Notes under the pieces: generated by a model | Databases searched by the model: none | Told to the model about the DNA's origin: nothing | What the model saw: only the letters and a program-made list of their open reading frames with translations | Source: Pseudoxanthomonas mexicana | Lineage (GTDB): Bacteria; Pseudomonadota; Gammaproteobacteria; Xanthomonadales; Xanthomonadaceae | Assembly (NCBI RefSeq): GCF_001556105.1 | Contig: NZ_LSIF01000095.1 | Span: 10,362 to 74,361, forward strand | Length of the DNA stretch: 64,000 bases | Direction: 5' to 3' | Program-made: the position numbers and the translations under genes | In this document: piece after piece, positions 17,401 through 23,845 of the stretch | Numbering within the stretch: position 1 is the first letter of the stretch | How the letters are laid out: every line of letters starts with the position of its first letter

Positions 17401-17748
17401 ACGATCCCGAACGTGAGTGCGGTCGTGTTCCGGCGCGAACAGCTCCTGCGGGTCCTGACCGAGAACATGGACGAGATCCTGGCCTTCCGCGTAGCGGGGG
17501 ACTGGCTGGTGTATCTGCACCTGCTGCGGGAAGGTGCGGTAGTGTTTGATCCGAGGTCAATGAACTCGCATCGCAGGCACGTCAAGAGCGTGACGCTGGA
17601 TACGGATCTCGAACAGCATCTGGGCGAGGTTCTGGCACTCCAGTCCAAGGCGAGCACGATGTTCTCCCTCGATCCGCGCGTGACTAGCCAGGCGACCCAC
17701 TACGCAGGCGAGCTTCGTCGGCAGTTCGGACTGGTGGAGGCGGAATGA
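14395..17748 (+). CDS. Three-module glycosyltransferase (WbsX-like + GT4 + GT2)
   Basis: A 1117-residue multidomain enzyme for O-antigen assembly. Module 1 (about 119-440) is WbsX/GH99-like: AFYLPQFHPVPENDEWWG, FTEWTNV, WANENWTRRWDG and NAWNEWAEGAHLEPD. Module 2 (about 465-830) is a GT-B group 1 transferase: VVSHDAHPHGAQYLALN, GYADKRKGVDLLV and the EDPFPSVVLESLAVGTP nucleotide-sugar block. Module 3 (about 837-1117) is a GT-A family 2 transferase: SVVVPNYNYGRYLQERLES, LDDASTDDS and EADD as the DxD-like motif. Such a protein could add two or three sugars of one repeat unit. The start at 14395 overlaps the upstream gene by eight bases; the frame runs open further upstream only inside that gene. 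Confidence 0.86.
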   Translation: MGKFRSGVGRLLHAIYVRAPLTWETRLAMKSWAFHAFPALFRHTNVYRRWQYFSATHDPAAAAVDADPASDRIVTGDVAGDVSDKRYIADLFARATGSQRDCYMGPSTRPPPLHVKAKAIAFYLPQFHPVPENDEWWGRGFTEWTNVSKAVPQFLGHDQPHLPGELGFYDLRIVDVMRRQAELAKLYGLHGFCFHHYWFSGRRLLERPLDQLIANKDIDLPFCVCWANENWTRRWDGHDHDVLLAQNYALEDDLAFIVDLVPYLRDPRYIKIDGKPLIVVYRPSLLPDCKRTLGVWREYCRTNGIGEVLLTMVQFDVDDPRDMGFDAAVEFPPHKLARSAQCINDQVVIINPDYAGYVVDYDELASNGENWPVPEYSLFKGVSPRWDNEARKPAKGYTFAGSTPQRYGRWLAKAVEYSNAHPVCGESLVFINAWNEWAEGAHLEPDRAYGYAYLEATRGALETTAEKRGVLVVSHDAHPHGAQYLALNMARELARMGLEVHVALLGPGVLEDQFEEVTTVHRLYDGRSDPRDLFRRLRAAGFGLALANTTVAGSVVAPLKNAGFNVVSLIHELPGVIRDMGLTAPAGEIGRHADAIVVSSTPVHEGIRAFIADAEQAKLQMRPQGLYTRSRYLGGDDAERQRARAALRAKLGLAKDARVVLTVGYADKRKGVDLLVRIAQLCVEQDPRMHFVWVGHWEVGIQHEVMDYIRRCGLERAVTFVGFDSDTDDYYAGADLYALTSREDPFPSVVLESLAVGTPIVAFEGTGGGADLVGKGYGAVVPAFDARSFADALMSLQGDDVARDRIGARARQLVETEFSFRSYMLDLLRIGGQRLPTVSVVVPNYNYGRYLQERLESVVNQRFPIYEIIVLDDASTDDSLARLRELHSGLSPQPRLVVNERNSGSVFRQWLAGVQCARGDYVWIAEADDLASPEFLETIVRAMEKSPEALMGYCQSRQIDSEGRILANDYLDYTRTLSESKWREAYVATGDEEVSAGMAVKNTIPNVSAVVFRREQLLRVLTENMDEILAFRVAGDWLVYLHLLREGAVVFDPRSMNSHRRHVKSVTLDTDLEQHLGEVLALQSKASTMFSLDPRVTSQATHYAGELRRQFGLVEAE

Positions 17749-18201
17749 GCGCGGGGGACGGCAATGACATCGTCCTAGTCTTCGACCGCGCTGGTTTGGT
17801 CGGTTCCGCTCTGCTGCGCCATCGGGATGCGCGTGACTTTCAAGTGAAGATCTATGATCGGGGCGAACCGCAGCTGTGCGCGAGGAGTCGATAGGCCTGT
17901 GAAGGAAGGGCAAGACCGTCGGCGACTCGATCTTGATCGACGACCCGGTCGGTCTCATCCCGCGGATGGTGAGCGCCGGATACGGCGGCATGGTCAAAGC
18001 CGGCGGCGCAAGGCTTTGACACTGTTTCTACGGCGCGGTGCGATAACGGTGGCGACTGGACGGAACTTGATCATCAGTCGCAGGCATGCTCGACAGTTGG
18101 ACGTCAAGAAGGTAGTTCTTGATACTTCGAAAGCGAGACTGCTTCTTGGCTGGACGCGCCTCGTGGCCCAAGGGGCTGGTCCAAGGCTTGATTGGGTTTA
18201 G
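17745..18201 (+). pseudogene. Decayed GDP-L-fucose synthase-like (fcl) remnant
   Basis: Nearly 500 bases without an intact gene follow the glycosyltransferase. An ATG at 17745 (overlapping its stop) opens a 49-codon frame with IVLVFDRAGLVGSALLRHRD then DRGEPQL before a stop, closely shaped like the Rossmann start of GDP-L-fucose synthase (VAGHRGLVGSAIVRRL ... RTRDELDL). Near 18106-18190 another frame reads KVVLDTSKARLLLGW and TRLVAQG, resembling the C-terminal DTSKPDGTPRKLLDVSRL...GW region. The middle is missing or frameshifted. I infer a deleted short-chain reductase for fucose-type nucleotide sugar; the assignment to fcl is moderate. Confidence 0.5.
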
Positions 18202-18246
18202 GGTGAGCAGCATAGACGACCAATGGAACGAACAAGGGGACATTCA

Positions 18247-19080
18247 ATGAGCAACGGTAGTCGATGGATCGATGTCTTGATCAGCAGCCTCGACAAGGAG
18301 GAGCAGAGTCCCTTGGGGGAAAAGCTGCCGCCCTTCCCGCCCGAGGAACTTCAGCGCAACACGACGGGCCTGTCTTCCGAGGCCACCCTGCGGCAGGCGT
18401 TCGCCTTCTATGAAGACGTCGTCAACGCACATTCCATCGCGGGAAGACCCCTCAACGAGGACTCACGGGTACTCGACTTCGGGTTTGGCTGGGGCAGGAT
18501 TTCGCGCGTCTTCATGGAGCGCGTGCGCGTGGGTAACATCCACGGAGTGGATGTCGATCCCTCATTCACGGCGCTGACCAACGAGTTCTTCGGCACCGGA
18601 AACTTCAGTACCTGTGGAGCGTTTCCTCCGACCAAGCTCAATGCCGGCACATTCGATCTCGTGTTCGCTTACTCGGTGTTCTCCCACCTCTCCGGCCCCG
18701 CATGCCATGCCTGGATGGAGGAATTCCACCGCATCCTGAAGCCAGGAGGGCTGGTCGCCTTCACGACGCGGCACGTTTCCTTCATGGATTTCTGCCTTTG
18801 GGCGGGAAAGCAGGACGGCGCGAGTTCCTACTGGCGGGCGCTTGGCTCGTTGTTCCCCGACTTCGAGGAAGCCAAGCGTCGGTATGCCGCTGGCGAGCTC
18901 GTGCATGCGTCGTCCGAGGGCGTGGGCGGAGGAGGTCCCCGGGATTCGAGTTTCTACGGTGAGACCTGGATCCCTGAGCAGTACGCGCGCACCGCTTTCG
19001 CTCCTGGTTTCGAGTTCGTCGCGGGTTACTTCGACGGCACGAAGTACGACCAGTCCTGTTTTGTGTTGCGCAAGGCATAG
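18247..19080 (+). CDS. SAM-dependent methyltransferase (polysaccharide locus)
   Basis: A 277-residue class I methyltransferase. Motif I is VLDFGFGWGRISRVFME (about 75-91), the acidic motif II lies in HGVDVDPSFTALTNE, and FDLVFAYSVFSHLSG ... EEFHRILKPGGLVAFTTR (about 140-180) is the motif IV/V block. The C-terminal third has Gly-rich GVGGGGPRDSSFYGETWIP. Start MSNGSRWIDV is fixed by AAGGGGA eight bases upstream; an in-frame ATG at 18223 is less likely. Probably methylates a glycan residue or intermediate; acceptor unknown. It begins the second half of the locus after the pseudogene scar. Confidence 0.8.
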   Translation: MSNGSRWIDVLISSLDKEEQSPLGEKLPPFPPEELQRNTTGLSSEATLRQAFAFYEDVVNAHSIAGRPLNEDSRVLDFGFGWGRISRVFMERVRVGNIHGVDVDPSFTALTNEFFGTGNFSTCGAFPPTKLNAGTFDLVFAYSVFSHLSGPACHAWMEEFHRILKPGGLVAFTTRHVSFMDFCLWAGKQDGASSYWRALGSLFPDFEEAKRRYAAGELVHASSEGVGGGGPRDSSFYGETWIPEQYARTAFAPGFEFVAGYFDGTKYDQSCFVLRKA

Positions 19081-19089
19081 CGCGGCGAC

Positions 19090-20262
19090 ATGAGCGATCA
19101 ACCGCGCTTGGAGAAGAATGTCCCGGATCGGGCCGGAGGTGAGGAACCCGTGGCACCCGTCGTGTTGCAGGATGCCAAGCCTCGCCTCGACTTCCTCGAC
19201 GCGTTGCGGGGACTGGCCGCAGCCTACGTGCTCATCTACCACATGGTGTTGTTGCCGCAGCCGAACCTCGCAGTCCCCCGCTGGGCAGAGAAGTTTGCTC
19301 ACGCGGGGGGAACTGGCGTCACGCTTTTCTTTATCGTCAGTGCTTTTTCGCTCTACTACACAATGCCCCTCAGGCTGCGTGACAGGCATCCGACGCTGTC
19401 GTTCTACGCGCATCGCTTCTTCAGGATCGCGCCGCTCTTCTACTTCCTCGTCGTGGTCACGCTGTTCCGGGACTACTGGGCGTTCGAGGTGGTTCATTCG
19501 GTAGGCGAGGTGGCGGCTTCGGTTTTGTTCGTGTTCAACCTCATCCCTACCATGCAAGAAAGCTTCGTATGGGCGGGTTGGACCATAGGCGTCGAAATGG
19601 TCTTCTATGCAGTGTTTCCTCTGATCTATTCGCGCGTCAGGAGCGCGTGGGCAAGCATCGCCTTTGTATTTGCATGCCTGCTGGGTTGGACGGTCATCCA
19701 GTTGATGCTGGATTACAGCACCATGCCCGTGACTTGGAAGCAATCGATACTCCAGTGGTTCAGCTTTCGTCATTTCCCGATCTTTGCGATGGGAGCAGTC
19801 GCCTACTTCCTTTTCACCTCCGAAGGTTTCTCGCGAGCCTCGCGGGAGGGGCGCGGAGACATCGGCGCTGCGTTGATCCTCGGAGGAATGTTCGGATTCG
19901 TGGCGTTGCTGCAGGGATGGCTTCCCAGTTTCTTCGGCGACGCCTACTACTGGCAGGGGATAATTTTCGGCGTGATGTTGTTGGGGCTGGCGATATCTCC
20001 GTGGCGATTGTTTGTGAATCGATTCACCTCCTACCTAGGTAAGGTCAGTTACTCGATCTACCTGACGCACACGACGGTGATTTATGTCATGTCGCCTGTC
20101 TATCGTTGGATCTACGATAGATCCGCATCGCTTTCGCTCGCCTTTCTGGCGTCCGTGCTGCTGACGCTACTGGTGGTGCTGCCCCTTTCGAGTCTCACCT
20201 ATCGTTTCGTCGAGCTCCCTGGAATGAAGCTGGCCAAGCGGATGTCGAAGGCATGGAAGTGA
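19090..20262 (+). CDS. Acyltransferase 3 family membrane O-acyltransferase
   Basis: A 390-residue inner-membrane protein of the OafA/acyltransferase-3 type that transfers acetyl or other acyl groups to surface sugars. The signature RLDFLDALRGLAAAYVLIYH (about 32-51) supplies the conserved Arg and His, followed by about ten hydrophobic segments, the GTGVTLFFIVSAFSLYY block, RFFRIAPLFYFLV and a late GKVSYSIYLTHTTVIYV motif. There is no C-terminal SGNH domain. A 30-residue Pro/Glu-rich cytoplasmic head precedes the first helix. It starts nine bases after the methyltransferase and is probably in the same transcript. Confidence 0.88.
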   Translation: MSDQPRLEKNVPDRAGGEEPVAPVVLQDAKPRLDFLDALRGLAAAYVLIYHMVLLPQPNLAVPRWAEKFAHAGGTGVTLFFIVSAFSLYYTMPLRLRDRHPTLSFYAHRFFRIAPLFYFLVVVTLFRDYWAFEVVHSVGEVAASVLFVFNLIPTMQESFVWAGWTIGVEMVFYAVFPLIYSRVRSAWASIAFVFACLLGWTVIQLMLDYSTMPVTWKQSILQWFSFRHFPIFAMGAVAYFLFTSEGFSRASREGRGDIGAALILGGMFGFVALLQGWLPSFFGDAYYWQGIIFGVMLLGLAISPWRLFVNRFTSYLGKVSYSIYLTHTTVIYVMSPVYRWIYDRSASLSLAFLASVLLTLLVVLPLSSLTYRFVELPGMKLAKRMSKAWK

Positions 20263-20320
20263 TCACCTTCGCCACCGCGTACCCGCGCCGGTCGCACGCA
20301 GTTAACCTCAAGGGTTTATC

Positions 20321-20827
20321 GTGAAAAATCATGTTTTCCTGATGGCGGGTCTTCTGCTTCTTGCGGCATGCAAGGAGCCTAATGCCGGCAGCACCTCGGC
20401 TCCTCCTGTGTCTGCGCCTGCATCGGAAGCGCCTAGCCAGGCGCAGGGTGGACAGACACTGTGCAATATTGAATCGATTGATGGGAAGCTTCTGGGTGCC
20501 GAGTCCGTGACCCTTGCGACTGGCGCAAAGTTGCAGGGTTGGTTGGGCGATGATTCCGGGCAACCGGTCCAGGACCCGGCACTGGTCATCGCGAACGAGA
20601 GCGGTGAACCTCTCAATGCAGTGGCATTGCGGCTTGGGATCGAGCGAAAGGACGTCGCTGCCGCGTATCCCTCGGTTGCCGGACTTGAGAGGTCCGGGTT
20701 CGATCTTCACCTCGCCGACCTGCCGGTAGCGCCCGGGCGTTATCGGATTTACCTCCGTTACTCGATTGGCGGGGAGACACGCCTCTGCGACAATGGACGT
20801 CGGATCGACATCCCTGACAAGCCTTAA
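20321..20827 (+). CDS. Putative lipoprotein of unknown function (first of pair)
   Basis: A 168-residue secreted lipoprotein. The signal MKNHVFLMAGLLLLAACKE has a lipobox LAAC with Cys at about residue 17; the following KE does not contain an Asp at +2, so outer-membrane sorting is expected. A Ser/Pro/Ala-rich linker (about 22-45) leads to a small beta-rich domain with two Cys (TLCNIES and TRLCDNG) that could form a disulfide. I recognise no family. It lies between the acyltransferase and a second lipoprotein gene, so a role in surface polysaccharide is suggested only by place. Confidence 0.7.
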   Translation: MKNHVFLMAGLLLLAACKEPNAGSTSAPPVSAPASEAPSQAQGGQTLCNIESIDGKLLGAESVTLATGAKLQGWLGDDSGQPVQDPALVIANESGEPLNAVALRLGIERKDVAAAYPSVAGLERSGFDLHLADLPVAPGRYRIYLRYSIGGETRLCDNGRRIDIPDKP

Positions 20828-20893
20828 GGCTAGGTGTCCCCGCATCGTCCACCAGTCTCCCAACGAACCTTTATCCCATCGGGGTCCCTAGCT

Positions 20894-21475
20894 ATGAGTC
20901 GTAACCGTCTGGCTGCATTCTCCGTAGTGTTGATGTTGGTCGGCTGCAACGTCGAGGAGCCGCAGCCGGTGCCTGCCGCCACAGAGACGCCGAAACAGGC
21001 CGAACAGGTTCCTTCCAAGGCCGACGAAACGTCGGCAACCGTGGCCAAGCAGGATCCTGCATCTCCGGCTGACCTGGAGGCTGGGCTCGCCAAGGTCATG
21101 CCCAGGATCGTGGCCAAGCAGGAGGCTTACCAACCCATCGAGCCCAAGGGGGGGCGGCTGTTCATGCATCCGTCCGACAGAAGCGCCATTGTCGAGATCG
21201 ATGTTGCGGGTCTTTCTTCCCTCACCCTGTCCCCTTACATCCTCGACTTGTCCGGCGACAAAGGATGCGCACAGAATTCGGGCGGCGGCATCGTCGAGGT
21301 GGTCTGGTCCGTGGACGGCGTTGAGCGGGGCCGGCAGCCGGTCGACCGGCACTACGCGGATCTCATTCCGTTGCAACTGGACGGGGGCTCCAGGTTGAAA
21401 GTCGAGGTCAACAATGGCAACGACGTGCCCTGGTGCGACTGGGCAGCCGTTGGCTTCGTGTCGGTAACGCCCTGA
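20894..21475 (+). CDS. Putative lipoprotein of unknown function (second of pair)
   Basis: A 193-residue lipoprotein. The signal MSRNRLAAFSVVLMLVGCNV has lipobox LVGC with Cys at about residue 18. A Pro/Ala/Thr/Lys-rich linker (about 20-60) precedes a C-terminal domain with VEIDVAGLSSLTLSPYIL, DKGCAQNSGGGIVEVVWSVDG and a closing NGNDVPWCDWAAVGFVSV; this pattern, with two Cys and beta strands ending in WxD, resembles a small carbohydrate-binding-type jelly roll (NPCBM-like), but that is an inference. Start at 20894 is chosen because it gives the clean signal peptide; the frame is open from 20834. Confidence 0.7.
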   Translation: MSRNRLAAFSVVLMLVGCNVEEPQPVPAATETPKQAEQVPSKADETSATVAKQDPASPADLEAGLAKVMPRIVAKQEAYQPIEPKGGRLFMHPSDRSAIVEIDVAGLSSLTLSPYILDLSGDKGCAQNSGGGIVEVVWSVDGVERGRQPVDRHYADLIPLQLDGGSRLKVEVNNGNDVPWCDWAAVGFVSVTP

Positions 21476-21540
21476 CACTGCCGGCTTCTTCAGTCCCCCT
21501 CTCCACTTTACTTGTCCGCACCAGCATCCAAGGAAGCCAG

Positions 21541-22692
21541 ATGTACGAATTGACGATCCTCATGCCTTGCTTGAACGAGGCGGAAACGATTGAGGTTTGC
21601 GTACGCAAGGCGAGGGCATTTCTTGAGCGTTCCGGCGTGACCGGCGAAGTGCTGATCGCGGATAACGGGAGTACGGATGGATCCCAGGCGCTGGCGACAG
21701 CAGCTGGCGCACGTGTGGTTCCTGTTTCCGAGCGCGGTTATGGGGCGGCTTTGCTCGGGGGCATCCGGGCGGCGCAGAGCACCTACATCGCCATGGGGGA
21801 TGCCGACGACAGTTACGATTTCTCGAACCTGATGCCGTTCCTCGAGAGGCTGCGTGCCGGTGAGGATCTCGTGATGGGAAACCGTTTCAAGGGCGGGATC
21901 GAGAAAGGCGCCATGCCGTTCCTCCACAAGTATCTTGGCAATCCGGTACTGAGCTTTCTCGGACGCCTTTTCTTCAATATCAACGTGCGTGACTTCCACT
22001 GCGGGCTGCGGGCATTCAATCGGGATCGCATCGTTGCATTGAACCTAGTCACGCAAGGCATGGAGTTCGCCAGTGAGATGGTGGTGAAGTCGGCGATCGC
22101 CGGCTACCGAATCAGCGAAGTCCCGACGACGCTCAAGCCCGACGGACGTTCGCGTCCGCCGCACCTGAGGACGTGGAGGGATGGCTGGAGGCACCTGCGT
22201 TTCTTGCTGGTTTTCTCGCCGCGTTATCTTTATGTCGTGCCCGGTATGGTCATGCTGTGCGTCGGCCTGGCGGGGACCGCGTTGCTTTACAACGGCCCGC
22301 ATCGTCTCTGGGCAGAGACCGTACTCGATGTACACAGCTTCATCGCATTCGTGCTTATGTCGGTGCTCGGCGTACAGGTCTTGCTGTTCGGTGCGCTGTC
22401 ACGCGTTTTCGCCTCGACGTTCGGCATACGCCGAGGAGAGAAGTCCTGGTTCGGGGCGGCACGCAATCTTGAACTCCAACTGATCATCGCAGGCCTGCTG
22501 CTGCTGGGCGGGCTCGGGGGCGCGTTGTGGTGTGTCGGGCAGTGGGCGGCTATCGGTTACGCGGATCTCAACTACAACGAGTTCCTCAGGCCCTTCGTGA
22601 TTTCGCTCGCAGCGGTCCTCGTAGGGGCGCAGGTGTTCTTCACGGCGTTCTTTTCCACCACCTTGTCCGAGTTCATCAAGCACAGGTCTTAA
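21541..22692 (+). CDS. Membrane-bound family 2 glycosyltransferase (GtrB/DPM-like)
   Basis: A 383-residue enzyme with an N-terminal GT-A family 2 domain (about 1-225): LTILMPCLNEAETIEVCVRK, LIADNGSTDGSQ and the DxD-type MGDADDSYD (about 88-96), then HLRTWRDGWRHLRFLL and four hydrophobic segments to the end. This layout fits transferases that load a sugar onto polyprenyl phosphate for use outside the membrane. The next gene encodes a GtrA-type flippase, supporting that role. The ATG at 21541 begins exactly at the conserved YELTILMPCLNE; the upstream open frame lies in the lipoprotein gene. Confidence 0.88.
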   Translation: MYELTILMPCLNEAETIEVCVRKARAFLERSGVTGEVLIADNGSTDGSQALATAAGARVVPVSERGYGAALLGGIRAAQSTYIAMGDADDSYDFSNLMPFLERLRAGEDLVMGNRFKGGIEKGAMPFLHKYLGNPVLSFLGRLFFNINVRDFHCGLRAFNRDRIVALNLVTQGMEFASEMVVKSAIAGYRISEVPTTLKPDGRSRPPHLRTWRDGWRHLRFLLVFSPRYLYVVPGMVMLCVGLAGTALLYNGPHRLWAETVLDVHSFIAFVLMSVLGVQVLLFGALSRVFASTFGIRRGEKSWFGAARNLELQLIIAGLLLLGGLGGALWCVGQWAAIGYADLNYNEFLRPFVISLAAVLVGAQVFFTAFFSTTLSEFIKHRS

Positions 22693-22695
22693 GCA

Positions 22696-23079
22696 ATGCT
22701 CCCCGAATCCGTCAGGCGGATGCTTTTCTTCGTCATTGCCGGCGGCGTGGGCTTCCTGATCTACTATGTGTTGTCCAACTTCCTGTACTACGTACTTTCG
22801 GTCCCTGAGGTCCCATCCGCGCTTTCCTCAATGATCGTGTCCATCTTCCCCACGTATTACCTGCAGAGGAGATTCACGTTCCGAAGTGACGTGTCGGCTC
22901 GCGGATCCCTGCCGAAGTACCTTGCCTTGCAGGCGGTCAACGCGGTCGTGATCGGTGTGGCGACACACTTGTGCAAGTCGCTCAATGCACCCCAGGCCGT
23001 CAACTTTGCGATTGCGGGGTTCATGGGAGTAGGCGTTTCCTTCTTCGTGCAGAAGAAGTTCATCTTCAAGGGGCGTTGA
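22696..23079 (+). CDS. GtrA family membrane protein (polyprenyl-linked sugar flippase)
   Basis: A 127-residue protein with four hydrophobic segments, beginning PESVRRMLFFVIAGGVGFLIYY (the RFxxVGxxxxxxxY GtrA opening) and ending in FMGVGVSFFVQKKFIFKGR, the F-x-x-x-x-x-FxF tail that closes this family. GtrA proteins are thought to flip undecaprenyl-phosphate-linked glucose or similar. It starts three bases after the GtrB-like gene and should be co-translated with it. Confidence 0.9.
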   Translation: MLPESVRRMLFFVIAGGVGFLIYYVLSNFLYYVLSVPEVPSALSSMIVSIFPTYYLQRRFTFRSDVSARGSLPKYLALQAVNAVVIGVATHLCKSLNAPQAVNFAIAGFMGVGVSFFVQKKFIFKGR

Positions 23080-23104
23080 TCGCCCGTCCAGGTGTTCTGA
23101 ACCT

Positions 23105-23845
23105 ATGTCCGCACCCAACGGCTCGTCAAAAACCCGGATCAATGATCCCAATGCGGTCAGGGACGTCATTCCCGATGCGGGCCTGCGCCCGATGCTGGCG
23201 CGAAGCCTGGGCGCCGCGCGTGGTTGGCTGGGCGGGAACCGATTCGACGGAGTGACCGTCGCATTGGCGGACGCCATCCGTGGATTGCCTGGCGATACCG
23301 CGCAACAGCGATCGCTGCTGGATTTCGGGTGCGGCAACATGGCGGTGTCCGGAAGGTTGCAGGAAATCGGGTTGGTCACGTCCGTACGTGGTGTGGATAC
23401 GTATCCCCCGCCGGAGCAGGGTGGCGACAAATTCGATCGTTACACGCAGCTGCCGCCGGGTAGCGTCCTGCCGTTCGAAACAGGCGCCTTCGATGTCGCT
23501 ATCACCGTAGATGTGCTGCATCACATCGGCGTGGAAGATACGATCAGCTATCTGCGGGAGTTGGCGCGTGTTTCTAAATACGTGATCGTGAAGGACCATT
23601 TCGAGTATGGACCGGTCACCCGCCAGTTGCTGCGATTGGCCGACTGGTACGGCAACTACGCCTACGGGGTCAACGTGCCAGACCGCTACTACGATCCTCC
23701 GTTCTGGAAGGACGTGGTTCGTGCTTCGGGGCTTCGCGAACTCTCGCTGACCTGTCCGGTACGCATCCACCGGGGCTTGTTCGGCATCATCCTGCCGGCC
23801 AGGTGCCATTACGTGTCGGTACTGACAAAGGACGAGAATGCATGA
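23105..23845 (+). CDS. SAM-dependent methyltransferase (polysaccharide locus)
   Basis: A 246-residue class I methyltransferase with motif I LLDFGCGNMAVSGRLQE (about 75-91), an acidic motif II in VRGVDTYPPPEQGG, and GAFDVAITVDVLHHIGVEDT (about 133-152), the Methyltransf_11 post-I block with the HH pair. It lies between GtrA and a large membrane protein and overlaps the latter by eight bases. That position suggests it methylates a glycan or lipid-linked sugar on the cytoplasmic side. Confidence 0.82.
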   Translation: MSAPNGSSKTRINDPNAVRDVIPDAGLRPMLARSLGAARGWLGGNRFDGVTVALADAIRGLPGDTAQQRSLLDFGCGNMAVSGRLQEIGLVTSVRGVDTYPPPEQGGDKFDRYTQLPPGSVLPFETGAFDVAITVDVLHHIGVEDTISYLRELARVSKYVIVKDHFEYGPVTRQLLRLADWYGNYAYGVNVPDRYYDPPFWKDVVRASGLRELSLTCPVRIHRGLFGIILPARCHYVSVLTKDENA

